In this document: in pieces, positions 44,616 to 51,504 of the stretch
Numbering within the stretch: the stretch's first letter is position 1
Layout: every line of letters begins with the position of its first letter
Assembly (NCBI GenBank): GCA_903877645.1
Contig: CAIRES010000025.1
Coordinates: 1-52,787, forward strand
Source of the DNA: an uncultured Bacteroidota bacterium
GTDB lineage: Bacteria; Bacteroidota; Bacteroidia; Chitinophagales; Chitinophagaceae
Direction of reading: 5' to 3'
DNA: 52,787 nt
Translations under genes and position numbers: made by a program
Notes under the pieces: model-generated
Told to the model about the DNA's origin: nothing
What the model saw: only the letters and a program-made list of their open reading frames with translations
Databases searched by the model: none

Positions 44616-45095
44616 TTATTCTTCCACCTCCACACTATTGATCACCACATGCTCCAGCGGGCGGTCACCCGCAGCAGTTGGGGCGGCCTCAATGCTCTTG
44701 ACCACTTCCATGCCTGCGGTAACGTGCCCGAATACAGTATGCTTAGAGTTAAGAAAATCGTTATTGCCCAGGTTGATGAAGAACTGGCTGCCATTGGTAT
44801 TCCTGCCGGCATTAGCCATCGAGATTGTTCCCGAATGATTGCTGTTGGTAGCAGTGATCTCGTCATCAAACTTATAGCCAGGGCCACCTGTGCCCCATGC
44901 CGACATCCGCGCATCGTCCTTCGTCAGCGGATCGCCGCCCTGTATCATAAACCCTTTGATCACCCTGTGGAATTTTACCCCATCATAAAACCCGGCCTTT
45001 GCCAGCTTTATAAAATTGGCAACCGTCTCCGGTGTTTCCTTATCATAAAAGTCAATAGAAATATCGCCTTTGTTTGTTTTTAGTGTCGCTTTCAT
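44616..45095 (-). CDS. Cyclophilin-type peptidyl-prolyl isomerase
   Basis: A 159-residue single-domain cyclophilin catalysing cis/trans isomerisation of X-Pro bonds. The active-site segments are visible: VKFHRVIKGFMIQGGDP (Arg and Phe of the catalytic pocket), GTISMANAGRNTNGSQFFINL (Met, Gln and Phe) and KHTVFGHVTAGMEVV. There is no signal peptide, so it is cytoplasmic, like PpiB. Length is standard. It ends before a strong terminator. Confidence 0.94.
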   Translation of the reverse strand: MKATLKTNKGDISIDFYDKETPETVANFIKLAKAGFYDGVKFHRVIKGFMIQGGDPLTKDDARMSAWGTGGPGYKFDDEITATNSNHSGTISMANAGRNTNGSQFFINLGNNDFLNSKHTVFGHVTAGMEVVKSIEAAPTAAGDRPLEHVVINSVEVEE

Positions 45096-45149
45096 TGTTT
45101 ATCTTTTTTTAACTGGTGGTGAAAGTAACGAATTTCGGCTGATCTCATT

Positions 45150-45710
45150 TTAGATTTTGCTCCATTCTTCCAAAGTGGTCACATCCGCCCGCTTTGTGAA
45201 GATCTTTGTGGTGAGTACGCGATGCACTTCTTCATCGCCATCCCCACAGCAGTTTTCTATTACGGTCATCTGGTAATCCTTGTCCGCCGCTTCAATAACG
45301 GTTGATAAAACCACGCCACTGGTGGCTATGCCGGTAAGTACCAGGTGCTGTGTGCCATATGCCCTTAATATTACCTCAAGATCGCTGCCGGTAAAAGCAC
45401 TTATCCTGCGCTTGGTAACGATCACTTCTCCGGCCTGTGGTGCCAGGTCATTGTGTACTTTCATAAAAGCGTCCATATCCATCTCTTCGAATCTGCGCTT
45501 GCCTGCACCAAAACTCTTGTTATTCAGGCTTACCTCGGGTGCACCTTTTCTAAACCCCACTACCACATAAATAACCGGGATGTGCTTACTGCGGGCATGG
45601 GCTATTGCTTTGGCCATGTTTGCTATCAGCGGCTGCGCGCCGGCAAAGTTGCCGAGGATACCATCCTGCATATCCATGACCAACAGGGCTTTGTTTTGTT
45701 TCTGTTCCAT
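45150..45710 (-). CDS. Isochorismatase-family hydrolase lacking the usual Cys
   Basis: A 186-residue alpha/beta protein of the isochorismatase/cysteine hydrolase superfamily. The first catalytic Asp is in LLVMDMQDGIL, and the Lys region is VIVTKRRISAFTGSDLEVILR. The nucleophile region reads LTGIATSGVVLSTVIEAADKDY: the position normally Cys is Gly, as in true isochorismatases and many related family members, so a cysteine-hydrolase mechanism is unlikely. ATG 45710 gives the standard N-terminus; the frame extends upstream to 45872 over the divergent gene's promoter and is rejected there. Substrate unknown. Confidence 0.85.
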   Translation of the reverse strand: MEQKQNKALLVMDMQDGILGNFAGAQPLIANMAKAIAHARSKHIPVIYVVVGFRKGAPEVSLNNKSFGAGKRRFEEMDMDAFMKVHNDLAPQAGEVIVTKRRISAFTGSDLEVILRAYGTQHLVLTGIATSGVVLSTVIEAADKDYQMTVIENCCGDGDEEVHRVLTTKIFTKRADVTTLEEWSKI

Positions 45711-45718
45711 TTGTTTTG

Positions 45719-45748
45719 TTTGCTGTGCAAATATCTTTCTTATTTTTG
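45719..45748 (+). promoter_or_regulatory. Promoter of the DUF4268 gene
   Basis: TTTG at 45719-45722, an 18-base spacer and TATTTTTG at 45741-45748 (full match), 14 bases before the ATG at 45763. On the other strand GATATTTG (45735-45728) is a one-mismatch -7 box for the isochorismatase-like gene. Confidence 0.7.
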
Positions 45749-45762
45749 GGATAAGCGAAACC

Positions 45763-46215
45763 ATGTACACCAAACAAGAAGCATCAAAACAAAAACAGGC
45801 TTTCTGGACAGCCTTTGGACAATACATGCAACCCGTCCTTTCTGCCGAAGGAAGTAAAGTGAACTGGGTCAATTATAAAACAGGTGTGCCGGGCATCTAT
45901 TTTAAGATGGATGCAGATAACAAGCACGCAGAGATCAATATTGTCATTGCGCCCAACGATAAAGAAATACAAGCCCGGCATTATCAAACATTGGAGCAGC
46001 TAAAAGCAATGTTACATGGTGTACTGGGCGAGCAATGGCAGTGGGAAAAGGAACATGAGGATGAATATGGTAAGGCACAAAGCAGGGTAGGCAAAACGAT
46101 CGATGGTGTAAACATCAACCGTACCGAAGACTGGCCTGCGCTCATTTCTTTCTTCAAAACCCGGATCATGGCACTAGATGAATTCTGGAGCAGTGCTCGG
46201 TATGCGTTTGAATAA
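45763..46215 (+). CDS. DUF4268 domain protein
   Basis: A 150-residue cytoplasmic protein resembling DUF4268, seen alone in Bacteroidota and also as a C-terminal domain in restriction-related proteins. Characteristic stretches are QAFWTAFGQYMQPVLSAEG, WVNYKTGVPGIYFKMDAD, AEINIVIAPNDKEIQARHYQTLEQLK and ALISFFKTRIMALDEFWSSARYAFE. Function is unknown. ATG 45763 follows the promoter closely; a longer in-frame start at 45580 would overlap the divergent gene and is rejected. Confidence 0.85.
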   Translation: MYTKQEASKQKQAFWTAFGQYMQPVLSAEGSKVNWVNYKTGVPGIYFKMDADNKHAEINIVIAPNDKEIQARHYQTLEQLKAMLHGVLGEQWQWEKEHEDEYGKAQSRVGKTIDGVNINRTEDWPALISFFKTRIMALDEFWSSARYAFE

Positions 46216-46222
46216 ACTGCAT

Positions 46223-46254
46223 AAAAAAAACCTCCTATTACCAGGTGGCTTTTG
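46223..46254 (-). terminator. Degenerate terminator after the tRNA 3' remnant
   Basis: Read on the minus strand, a GCCACCT...AGGAGGT stem with one internal mismatch is followed by a run of eight T. It is a diverged copy of the terminator at 46554-46584, including the shared TTTGAAAA flank. Confidence 0.55.
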
Positions 46255-46259
46255 AAAAG

Positions 46260-46307
46260 TGCTTCTGGGACTCGAACCCAAGACCCTCCCGCGAAAAGCG
46301 GGATGCT
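46260..46307 (-). pseudogene. 3' half of a tRNA-Lys-like gene
   Basis: On the minus strand this reads GAGCATCCCG, a loop with TTT at the anticodon position, CGGGA, GGGTC, then an intact T arm (TTGGG-TTCGAGT-CCCAG) and a shortened acceptor strand. The 5' acceptor and most of the D arm are replaced by the end of the GIY-YIG ORF, whose TAG stop lies in the D-arm sequence. Confidence 0.7.
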
Positions 46308-46553
46308 CTATCCTTTCTGAATAAGTTGATCAATATAAATTCTTGATTTCTTCTTCTTGATCTCCAGTTCTCTCTTTTTTGCTTCAGGCAACGAGGCAAA
46401 TTGTTCTGTGTACTTTAGTTCCCACGGCATGCCTGTTGAAGTGAATTTCGAATGGCCGATATTATGCTCATACAATCTTCTTTCAAGATTGGTGCAAGTG
46501 CCAATGTAGTACTTGTTTACTTTGGCAGAATAAATGATATACACACATGCCAT
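46308..46553 (-). CDS. Small GIY-YIG nuclease-domain protein (URI/YhbQ type)
   Basis: An 81-residue protein made only of a GIY-YIG domain: VYIIYSAKVNKYYIG holds the GIY and YIG-like motifs, ERRLYEHN carries the catalytic Arg and His region, and LPEAKKRELEIKKKKSRIYIDQLI is the C-terminal helix with the Glu. The family cuts DNA or is of unknown activity (YhbQ). The gene lies on the same strand as, and between, an intact tRNA-Lys and a half tRNA. Its ATG directly follows the T-run of the tRNA terminator, and its TAG stop comes from tRNA D-arm sequence. An in-frame extension upstream reads through the tRNA and is rejected. Confidence 0.82.
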   Translation of the reverse strand: MACVYIIYSAKVNKYYIGTCTNLERRLYEHNIGHSKFTSTGMPWELKYTEQFASLPEAKKRELEIKKKKSRIYIDQLIQKG

Positions 46554-46584
46554 AAAAAAAGCCTCCCATAAATAGGAGGCTTTT
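46554..46584 (-). terminator. Terminator of the intact tRNA-Lys
   Basis: Read on the minus strand: the GCCTCC/GGAGGC stem with an 8-nt loop, extended by A/T pairs, and a run of seven T that ends at the base before the GIY-YIG ATG. Confidence 0.8.
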
Positions 46585-46591
46585 GAAAAAG

Positions 46592-46664
46592 TGGCTTCGT
46601 TGGGACTCGAACCCAAGACCCATACATTAAAAGTGTATTGCTCTACCAACTGAGCTACGAAACC
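46592..46664 (-). tRNA. tRNA-Lys (anticodon UUU)
   Basis: All 73 bases fold as a cloverleaf: acceptor GGTTTCG/CGAAGCC (one G-T), D arm GCTC/GAGC, anticodon stem ATACA/TGTAT with loop CTTTTAA (anticodon TTT), variable GGGTC, T arm TTGGG-TTCGAGT-CCCAA, and discriminator A. CCA is not encoded. It is preceded by a full-consensus promoter 148 bases upstream and a truncated tRNA copy. Confidence 0.93.
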
Positions 46665-46701
46665 AATATTTTAAAGAACTGTGTACTAAACTATTTTATT
46701 T

Positions 46702-46763
46702 GACTCGAACCCAAAGACCCTCCCGATAAAAACGGGATGCTCTACCAACTGAGCTACGAAACC
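46702..46763 (-). pseudogene. Truncated tRNA-Lys copy (5' two-thirds)
   Basis: On the minus strand the acceptor 5' strand, D arm and an anticodon arm (TCCCG-TTTTTAT-CGGGA, TTT at the anticodon position) are intact. The sequence then breaks in the T arm after TTCGAGTC, with no 3' acceptor strand. It cannot fold into a functional tRNA. Confidence 0.75.
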
Positions 46764-46811
46764 ATTACTTTTTAAGAACTATTTTCACCTCTTCATTTCT
46801 GAATTGGTGTG

Positions 46812-46841
46812 CAAAGATAAGCATATACTTTCTCCGACAAA
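46812..46841 (-). promoter_or_regulatory. Promoter of the tRNA-Lys array
   Basis: Read on the minus strand: TTTG (46841-46838), 18 bases, TATCTTTG (46819-46812), a full -7 match. Transcription would start near 46807 and run through the broken copy into the intact tRNA. Confidence 0.75.
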
Positions 46842-46876
46842 ATGTTTTTTAAGATTAAATTAATGAACATGCCGGA

Positions 46877-46905
46877 ATCCTTTACTGTAAAGCAATGTAA
46901 AGGAT
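46877..46905 (-). terminator. Hairpin after the second TonB receptor gene
   Basis: The 9-bp perfect stem ATCCTTTAC/GTAAAGGAT with an 11-nt loop lies 16 bases past the receptor stop. There is no strong T-run, so termination is probable but not certain. Confidence 0.45.
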
Positions 46906-46920
46906 ATAAACAATGGTTAT

Positions 46921-49341
46921 TTAAAACTTAAACAGCAACTTTACGTTCAGCAGGCGGCTCGTAAGGCGGTTAGGCACAGCATACGTTTTCTGGCTGGTGT
47001 CGTCCTGTATCCATGAGTAGGAGAGGGTATTCTGTATGCCCAGCAGGTTGAAGACCTCCAGGCTGGCCCACACACTCTTCAGGTTATTAAAGAAGCTGTG
47101 CGACGGATGCTGCCTGCGGTTCACGTCCAGCAGTAATGCAGAGAAGCCGATATCCACGCGCTTGTAATCCGGTATACGGATCACGTCCTGGTACAGGTGG
47201 CCTGTAGGCGGGCCCACCGGCAGGCCACTGGCATATATGGCATTGATGTGTACTTTAAAATTCTTATTGCGTGGCAGGTAGTCTTCAAAGTACATCCCCA
47301 GCATGAAATGCTGGTCGCTGGGCATAGCAAAGTAATTGTTGTAGCCGGGTATGCTGCCGCTGTCTGTTATCTTCTGCATAGCCCGCATCAGCCCTATACT
47401 CACCCAAGATGTGGCATCCTTTACCAGGTCGCCATACAGGCGCACCTCGCCGCCATAGATGCGTCCTATTGCATCATTCTTGCCGGTATATTCTATCTGT
47501 ACATTGTTATAGATGTAGGGGTCAATGTTCCAAAGGTTTTTGTAATAGGCTTCCGCTGTGATCTTAAAAGGCCGGCCATACATCTTGAAATTATAGTCCA
47601 TGCCCAGTACAGTCTGAAACGATTTTTGCGATTTCAGTTGCGTGTTGATGTTGCCTGTCATGTCGCGCATCTCCCTGTAAAACGGCGGCTGGTCATAGAT
47701 GCCTGTAGCCAGTTTAAAGACGATATCTTTCTTGCCTTCAGGTTTATAAGCGATCTGCGCCCTCGGGCTGATGATCGATTCGCTGTTCAGGAAACTATAG
47801 CCATACCTCAGCCCTATTGAAGCAGTAAATCTGTCGGCCGAGTCGAAGCGGATATTGTCCTGTACAAAGCCGGAGATGCGGGTATAATTAAAGGTGGCAG
47901 TCGAATTGTAGAAGTAGGCCATCGTCAGGTTGCTCGGGTCATATGGCTGGTTGAAGGCCGCGCTGTCCCTTTGTTCCCATTGGTGCAGGTCGTCGCTGAT
48001 GTACGTCACGGTAGCATTACCGCCAAACTGTAGGAAATTATTCCTGAGGTTATAAGAACCCCTCATGCCCACATCGCCCACACTCACATTCAGGTAGTTG
48101 CGGGCAAAGTCATGTATCTCGCCTGTACCCAGGTAGGTCTTGATCTGCCCGAAATTGGCCTTGCTCAGATCCGTCTGCAATTCGCCAAACAAGTACTGCC
48201 CGTCTATATCATAGGTCTCATACTCGTTGGTCTGGAAGCCAGAGGCAAGGAATTTCAGTTTCAGCTTTTCATCTTCAGAGCGGTAGGTGGCAGATATGCC
48301 GCCAAAACGGGAGTCGAACTGGTCCAGTTCACTGCCGGCATAAAATACATCAAGCTGGTAGGCTTGGTTCAGCACGCCAAAGCTGCTGGTCATTGTCTCC
48401 GGAAAGAATGTGAACCTGTTGCGTGCATAGTTGGCTATTACTTCAAGCTCCCATTTACTGTTGAACCGGTAATTGATCAGCGCCTGCAGGTCAGAGAAGG
48501 ATGGATTGTATACGCCCTTTGTAGGCTGCGATTGCAGCAGGTATTGGTTGGTTTTTTCCCGGGCACCTATCAGGTAAGTGAGTTTCTGGTTTTTAGATGC
48601 GCCCTCCAGGTGCATGCTGGCACCCAGCAGGCTCAGCGTCACAGACCCTGCAAATTCTGTGGGCCGTTTATAGCTCACATCCAGCACACTGCTCATCTTA
48701 TCGCCATACTTGGCCTGGAAGCCACCTACCGAGAAGTTTACATTAGATACCAGGTCGGGATTCACAAAACTGAGGCCTTCCTGCTGGCCGGTGCGCACCA
48801 GGAAGGGCCTGTATATTTCAAAATCATTTACATACACCAGGTTCTCATCATAGCTGCCGCCACGCACACTGTATTGCGATGTCAGCTCATCGTGCGAGCC
48901 TACGGCCAGTTTTATAAGGTCTTCAATATTGCTATTGACACTAGGGTTCATAGTTACTTTGCTGATATCGAGGTACACGCTGCCGGCTTCGGTACGTTTA
49001 TGTTCACTTTTTACAGTAAATTCTTTGAGCTCGGCGATCTTCATCACTACATCTATTGTCCGCGTCGCGCCTGCCTGCAATGATATATGCCTGAATACGG
49101 AATTATACCCGGCAAACCCGTATAGTACGGTGATATTCTTATCTGCCGCTATCTCCAGCATATAATATCCCTTCGCATTGGTGAAGGTGCCCAGCCCTGT
49201 CTGGTTATCAGCTACTACTGCACCTTCCACAGGCTTCCCTGCCTCATCGCGCACTATACCCGTAATGGTGGCACGCTGCGCATATGCGCATACGCACATC
49301 AAAAACAGGGTAATAGACAACAATAAGTGCTTCAGATACAT
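46921..49341 (-). CDS. TonB-dependent receptor with carboxypeptidase-like regulatory domain
   Basis: An 806-residue outer-membrane receptor. The signal peptide is about residues 1-21 (MYLKHLLLSITLFLMCVCAYAQ). The regulatory-like domain (about 23-110; ATITGIVRDEAGKPVEGAVVADNQTGLGTFTNAKGYYMLEI) precedes the plug (about 130-230; SNIEDLIKLAVGSHDELTSQYSVRGGSYDENLVYVNDFEIYRPF) and the barrel, which ends LKFKF-like (VKLLFKF). It is only distantly similar to the receptor at 41.4 kb and has no DUF4249 or SusD partner next to it. Substrate unknown. rpe lies 33 bases upstream on the same strand and may be co-transcribed. Confidence 0.92.
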   Translation of the reverse strand: MYLKHLLLSITLFLMCVCAYAQRATITGIVRDEAGKPVEGAVVADNQTGLGTFTNAKGYYMLEIAADKNITVLYGFAGYNSVFRHISLQAGATRTIDVVMKIAELKEFTVKSEHKRTEAGSVYLDISKVTMNPSVNSNIEDLIKLAVGSHDELTSQYSVRGGSYDENLVYVNDFEIYRPFLVRTGQQEGLSFVNPDLVSNVNFSVGGFQAKYGDKMSSVLDVSYKRPTEFAGSVTLSLLGASMHLEGASKNQKLTYLIGAREKTNQYLLQSQPTKGVYNPSFSDLQALINYRFNSKWELEVIANYARNRFTFFPETMTSSFGVLNQAYQLDVFYAGSELDQFDSRFGGISATYRSEDEKLKLKFLASGFQTNEYETYDIDGQYLFGELQTDLSKANFGQIKTYLGTGEIHDFARNYLNVSVGDVGMRGSYNLRNNFLQFGGNATVTYISDDLHQWEQRDSAAFNQPYDPSNLTMAYFYNSTATFNYTRISGFVQDNIRFDSADRFTASIGLRYGYSFLNSESIISPRAQIAYKPEGKKDIVFKLATGIYDQPPFYREMRDMTGNINTQLKSQKSFQTVLGMDYNFKMYGRPFKITAEAYYKNLWNIDPYIYNNVQIEYTGKNDAIGRIYGGEVRLYGDLVKDATSWVSIGLMRAMQKITDSGSIPGYNNYFAMPSDQHFMLGMYFEDYLPRNKNFKVHINAIYASGLPVGPPTGHLYQDVIRIPDYKRVDIGFSALLLDVNRRQHPSHSFFNNLKSVWASLEVFNLLGIQNTLSYSWIQDDTSQKTYAVPNRLTSRLLNVKLLFKF

Positions 49342-49374
49342 ATCGGTAACCTAATAAACGCAATGAATATAGAT

Positions 49375-50028
49375 TTATTTCCCCACCTGCTTCAATCTTT
49401 TTATGGTGTCGGTCGGGTCGGGCGATGCAAATACGGTATTGCCTGCCACCAGCACATCGGCGCCCGCCTCTATTATAGATGCTGCGTTATCCATAGTTAC
49501 ACCCCCATCTATCTCTATCAGGGTGCTCGCTCCCGCTGCTGTGATCAGGGCCTTTGCCTTGCGGATCTTATTGTAGGTAAGCGGCAGAAATTTTTGTCCG
49601 CCAAAGCCCGGGTTGATGCTCATAACCAGCAGCAGGTCTATTTCATGAATGATGTCCTGTACCATCTCTACCGGTGTATGTGGGTTGATGGCCAGCCCGG
49701 CCTTCATACCCAGCGCGCGGATAGAGGTAAGTGTGCGGTGTATATGGTAGCCTGTTTCGTAATGTACGGTGAGGTAGTCGGCGCCTGCTTTTTTAAAATC
49801 TTCAAGGTAGCGCTCCGGGTTTTCGATCATCAGGTGCACATCACAGGTCTTGGTTGCGCGTTTTTTGATCTGTGCTATAATGGGCATGCCATAGCTGATG
49901 TTGGGTACAAAAAGGCCATCCATTACATCCAGGTGAAACCAGTCGGCCTCGCTGTTGTTGATCATATCTATTTCTTCGCCCAGCTTCAGAAAATCGGCAG
50001 AGAGCATGGAGGGTGCTATGAGTGGCAT
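49375..50028 (-). CDS. rpe: Ribulose-phosphate 3-epimerase
   Basis: A 217-residue TIM-barrel enzyme interconverting ribulose-5-phosphate and xylulose-5-phosphate in the pentose phosphate pathway. Family signatures are clear: APSMLSADFLKLGEEI at the N-terminus, WFHLDVMDGLFVPNISYG (metal-binding His and catalytic Asp), CDVHLMIENPE (metal-binding His), VMSINPGFGGQKF (phosphate-side loop) and EIDGGVTMDNA (catalytic Asp). Length is standard. Confidence 0.96.
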   Translation of the reverse strand: MPLIAPSMLSADFLKLGEEIDMINNSEADWFHLDVMDGLFVPNISYGMPIIAQIKKRATKTCDVHLMIENPERYLEDFKKAGADYLTVHYETGYHIHRTLTSIRALGMKAGLAINPHTPVEMVQDIIHEIDLLLVMSINPGFGGQKFLPLTYNKIRKAKALITAAGASTLIEIDGGVTMDNAASIIEAGADVLVAGNTVFASPDPTDTIKRLKQVGK

Positions 50029-50033
50029 GTTGT

Positions 50034-50170
50034 AGTCGTTAGTTTTTAGTCGTTAGTATATAGTAGATAGTCGTTTCGGATTATTTCCCTTTTGGTATTT
50101 GGTATTTGGTACTTGGAATTTGTTATTTGTTATTTGGTACTTGGAATTTGGTACTTGGAATTTGTTTATT
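50034..50170. repeat. Composite AGTCGTTAGT + TTTGGAATTT repeat
   Basis: Two AGTCGTTAGT copies (50034-50043, 50048-50057) and a TAGATAG unit are followed by about ten imperfect copies of TTTGGTA(C)TTTGGAATTTG (50095-50170). It fills the gap between rpe and the upstream TPR lipoprotein gene. Confidence 0.7.
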
Positions 50171-50178
50171 GGAATTTA

Positions 50179-51201
50179 TCATTTCACGCCAAGCCTTTGC
50201 AATGCCAGCTTTGGGCTTTTGTAAGCTGTATCCATTGATGCGGCCATTCTATAGTCTGCTACTGCGTTCCTCAGGCTGTCCATAGCCTCGCTGCAATAGC
50301 CCCTGTTATAATACCCAGTAGGGTTCCTGGGGTCTATTTTGGTTACAATATCATATTGGTGATAGGCCTTTTTTACAGAGTCCTGCTGCATATATACATA
50401 TCCCATATTGAAGTAAGCATCTACATAATGGTTGTTGCGAATGATGCACTTTTTATACTCTTCCTTCGCCTTTTCGTAATCCTTGATTTGCTGGTAATAC
50501 ATCCCCCGCGCATAGATCGGGAACACATCAGAGCTGTCAGCAATGAATGCGTCATTCAGATACTCTAATGCTATCGGGTCTTTTTTGGCTATATACAGTA
50601 CGCCCAGTTGTATAAGTGCGTCATGATAGTCGGGCGCATACTGCCGCGCCGTAAGAAAGTTGGATATAGCCTTAGCCGTATCTTTCATATCCTTATACAA
50701 CATGCCTTTAAGAAAATAGGCCTCCGGGCTGAATACGTTTTTGCGCAACACTATATTGATCTCGGCAAAAGACTTTGGGTAGTCCTTTATATAGAGGAAC
50801 AGTTTGGCTATTTTCAGGTGCGCCTTCTGGTCGGTCGGATTTTTATCGATCGCTTTTTGCAACCATACTATCGATCCCGTCAGGTCCCTGTCTTCAAAAA
50901 GCAGGTTGCCTATCGCCGACAGGTATTCAGCATTGTTAGTATCTAATGATGCTGCCGTTCTAAAATCTTTGAAGGCCAGCGAGTCCATTTGCATTCTTTG
51001 CAGCATATTGCCCCTGTTATAATAAAGCACCGCATCATTGGGCGAGTTGTGTATCTTCTCGGTAAGCTTCTTTAAATTGGGGTCGGTATTCAAAACAGGG
51101 TCTGTGTCCGCCGGTGCAGTAGTATGGTTGTGGCTGTTACAGGCAATAAAAAGCATTATTCCTGCCAATAACGGAAAATACTTCCACCATCTAAGTTTCA
51201 T
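50179..51201 (-). CDS. TPR-repeat lipoprotein
   Basis: A 340-residue lipoprotein. The signal segment WWKYFPLLAGIMLFIAC gives a lipobox ending at Cys-21. Residues about 50-335 hold roughly eight TPR motifs (for example AVLYYNRGNMLQRMQMDSLAFKDFRTAASLDTNNAEYLSAIGNLLFEDRDLTGSIVWLQKAIDKNP and PTGYYNRGYCSEAMDSLRNAVADYRMAASMDTAYKSP). It is a membrane-tethered periplasmic scaffold of unknown partner. The -7 box ends 4 bases before the ATG, so the mRNA is probably leaderless. Confidence 0.88.
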   Translation of the reverse strand: MKLRWWKYFPLLAGIMLFIACNSHNHTTAPADTDPVLNTDPNLKKLTEKIHNSPNDAVLYYNRGNMLQRMQMDSLAFKDFRTAASLDTNNAEYLSAIGNLLFEDRDLTGSIVWLQKAIDKNPTDQKAHLKIAKLFLYIKDYPKSFAEINIVLRKNVFSPEAYFLKGMLYKDMKDTAKAISNFLTARQYAPDYHDALIQLGVLYIAKKDPIALEYLNDAFIADSSDVFPIYARGMYYQQIKDYEKAKEEYKKCIIRNNHYVDAYFNMGYVYMQQDSVKKAYHQYDIVTKIDPRNPTGYYNRGYCSEAMDSLRNAVADYRMAASMDTAYKSPKLALQRLGVK

Positions 51202-51205
51202 AGCG

Positions 51206-51213
51206 CAAACTTA
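51206..51213 (-). promoter_or_regulatory. -7 box abutting the TPR lipoprotein start (TAAGTTTG)
   Basis: Read on the minus strand TAAGTTTG is a full consensus match, and only four bases (CGCT) separate it from the ATG, so transcription should begin at or next to the A of the start codon. Confidence 0.65.
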
Positions 51214-51261
51214 AAGAAAAACTGCTTAAAAGGTTATTGAAATAAATGTAATTTTAGCCGC

Positions 51262-51504
51262 ATGATCTCAATTAAGACATTAAGGCTGTCGGCAGTCATT
51301 ATCACCATAGTGGGTATGGTATTCAACGTTATCGCGGTGGTGCTGGCCGTTACCCATAAGGGAAATTTCAAGCCTGTACTTTTTTGGGGGCTCGGCCTTG
51401 TTTTGCTGGGTAATGTCATCAATGGTATTGTATACATCCAGCAGAAGTCGGGCGGAGGTATTAAAAGCTCACGGCGCAGTTCTAATTTAATTTGCTTATC
51501 TTAG
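51262..51504 (+). pseudogene. Small two-helix membrane protein gene, tail replaced by an IS
   Basis: The present frame encodes 80 residues: two hydrophobic helices (about 9-29 and 37-58) and a short polar tail whose last residues (RRSSNLICLS) come from IS sequence. Deleting the IS (51473-52530) plus one target duplication gives an 88-codon protein ending LYTANDFLKNGPKHGIVF, with its stop at 52592-52594. The membrane part is intact, so a modified product may still be made. A 7-of-8 -7 box (TAATTTTA, 51249-51256) lies 5 bases before the ATG. Function unknown. Confidence 0.75.
51465..51472. repeat. Target site duplication AAGCTCAC, left copy
   Basis: An 8-bp direct repeat identical to 52531-52538; 8-bp duplications are usual for the IS1595 family. 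Confidence 0.88.

Noticed and set aside
46554-46649. In-frame upstream extension of the GIY-YIG ORF to 46649
   Set aside because: It reads through the intact tRNA-Lys and its terminator; the GIY-YIG domain begins right after ATG 46553.
48112-49083. Long open frame on the plus strand antisense to the second TonB receptor (also 47197-47820)
   Set aside because: It is a shadow of the receptor gene: no start context or promoter, Cys/His-rich unnatural composition, and the receptor on the other strand has clear domains.
49327-50049. 240-codon plus-strand frame over rpe
   Set aside because: It overlaps rpe completely, which carries all catalytic motifs; the antisense translation resembles no protein.
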